From Desulfobulbaceae bacterium UBA2262 (GTDB lineage Bacteria; Desulfobacterota; Desulfobulbia; Desulfobulbales; Desulfurivibrionaceae): a DNA stretch of 7,288 nucleotides. Below the pieces are notes generated by a model. It searched no databases. It was not told where the DNA came from and was given only the letters and a program-made list of their open reading frames with translations. The position numbers were made by a program, and so were the translations under genes. The DNA lies in assembly GCA_002347185.1 (NCBI GenBank), contig DDXK01000020.1, positions 20,537 to 27,824 on the forward strand, read 5' to 3'. This document shows, one piece after another, positions 6,808-7,288 of this stretch. Position 1 is the first letter of the stretch, and every line of letters starts with the position of its first letter.

Positions 6808-7288
6808 CTAGTCCAGGCCTTTCTCAGCCAGCTCGATGGCTCGCCGCACCGCCATGGCCTTGTTGACCGTCTCCTGCCATTCGGCGGTGGGGTCGGAATC
6901 GGCCACGATACCGGCTCCGGCCTGCAGGTGTACCTTGCCGTCCCTGACCACCAGGGTGCGGATGGCAATCGCCAGGTCCATGTTGCCTGAGTAGGAAAAA
7001 TACCCCACTGCACCGCCATAGACCCCGCGCCGCATCGGCTCCAACTCGTCAATGATCTGCATGGCCCGGATCTTGGGGGCGCCGGAAAGGGTGCCGGCCG
7101 GGAAGGTGGCCCGCACCAGATCGAAGGCATCCCGACCGCCGGTCAGTTCACCCCGTACGTTGGACACGATATGCATGACATGCGAATACCGCTCGATCAC
7201 CATCAACTCGCTGACTTCAACGCTGCCGGTGCGGCAAACCCGGCCCAGGTCATTGCGGCCCAGATCCACCAGCATGACATGCTCGGCC
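6808..7288 (-). CDS. trpE: Anthranilate synthase component I, C-terminal part (runs off the right edge)
   Basis: TrpE converts chorismate to anthranilate, using ammonia from the TrpG glutaminase, as the first step of tryptophan synthesis. The visible 159 residues are the C-terminal half of the chorismate-binding domain: EHVMLVDLGRNDLGRV, VIERYSHVMHIVSNVRGEL, FPAGTLSGAPKIRAMQIIDELEP, RRGVYGGAVGYFSYSGNMDLAIAIRT, and QAGAGIVADSDPTAEWQET with NKAMAVRRAIELA at the end. The FPAGTLSGAPK form favours TrpE over PabB, which usually has FPGGSITGAPK. The catalytic-core His of VMH and the Glu of IIDE are present. The start lies beyond 7288. The protein ends normally (EKGLD, TAG). No terminator is obvious downstream, where the transporter relic lies convergent to it. 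Regulation cannot be judged because the leader is outside the window. Confidence 0.95.
   Translation of the reverse strand, partial: AEHVMLVDLGRNDLGRVCRTGSVEVSELMVIERYSHVMHIVSNVRGELTGGRDAFDLVRATFPAGTLSGAPKIRAMQIIDELEPMRRGVYGGAVGYFSYSGNMDLAIAIRTLVVRDGKVHLQAGAGIVADSDPTAEWQETVNKAMAVRRAIELAEKGLD

Noticed and set aside
1..7288. CRISPR arrays, tRNA or rRNA genes, insertion sequences, defence or phage genes
   Set aside because: None were seen; nearly all of the sequence is explained by five housekeeping or metabolic genes and one trpE fragment.

Overview
The window looks like a chromosomal segment from a Desulfuromonadales/Geobacter-like bacterium. This rests on the gene order, a NusA with no C-terminal repeat domains, a fused YlxR/L7Ae protein and a long Pro/Ala-rich IF2 linker. 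It is judged from protein features, not a database match, so the genus is uncertain. Every intact gene lies on the minus strand, and transcription runs from high to low coordinates.

Layout in the direction of transcription: (1) the 3' third of trpE (anthranilate synthase component I), entering from the right edge and ending at 6808. (2) A gene-poor stretch of about 350 bp (6460-6807). It holds a decayed plus-strand piece that reads like the last transmembrane helix and tail of an MFS drug exporter. (3) sucA, the E1 component of 2-oxoglutarate dehydrogenase, with no sucB or lpd beside it. (4) A 130-bp gap carrying a probable promoter and, just before the rimP Shine-Dalgarno, a perfect 9-bp hairpin followed by a U-run. 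(5) The conserved rimP - nusA - ylxR/ylxQ fusion - infB operon, with infB leaving the window exactly at its P-loop.

The operon joins ribosome maturation (RimP), transcription elongation and termination (NusA), an RNA-binding YlxR/L7Ae protein and translation initiation (IF2). The genes are packed tightly: 53 bp between rimP and nusA, 3 bp between nusA and ylxR, and a 4-bp ATGA overlap between ylxR and infB. This fits one transcript with translational coupling. The leader hairpin suggests that entry into the operon is controlled by premature termination, and it may also be the terminator for sucA.

This is mainly ordinary housekeeping DNA. I found no convincing new system. The points most worth a second look are the rimP leader hairpin, the stand-alone sucA and the transporter relic between sucA and trpE.
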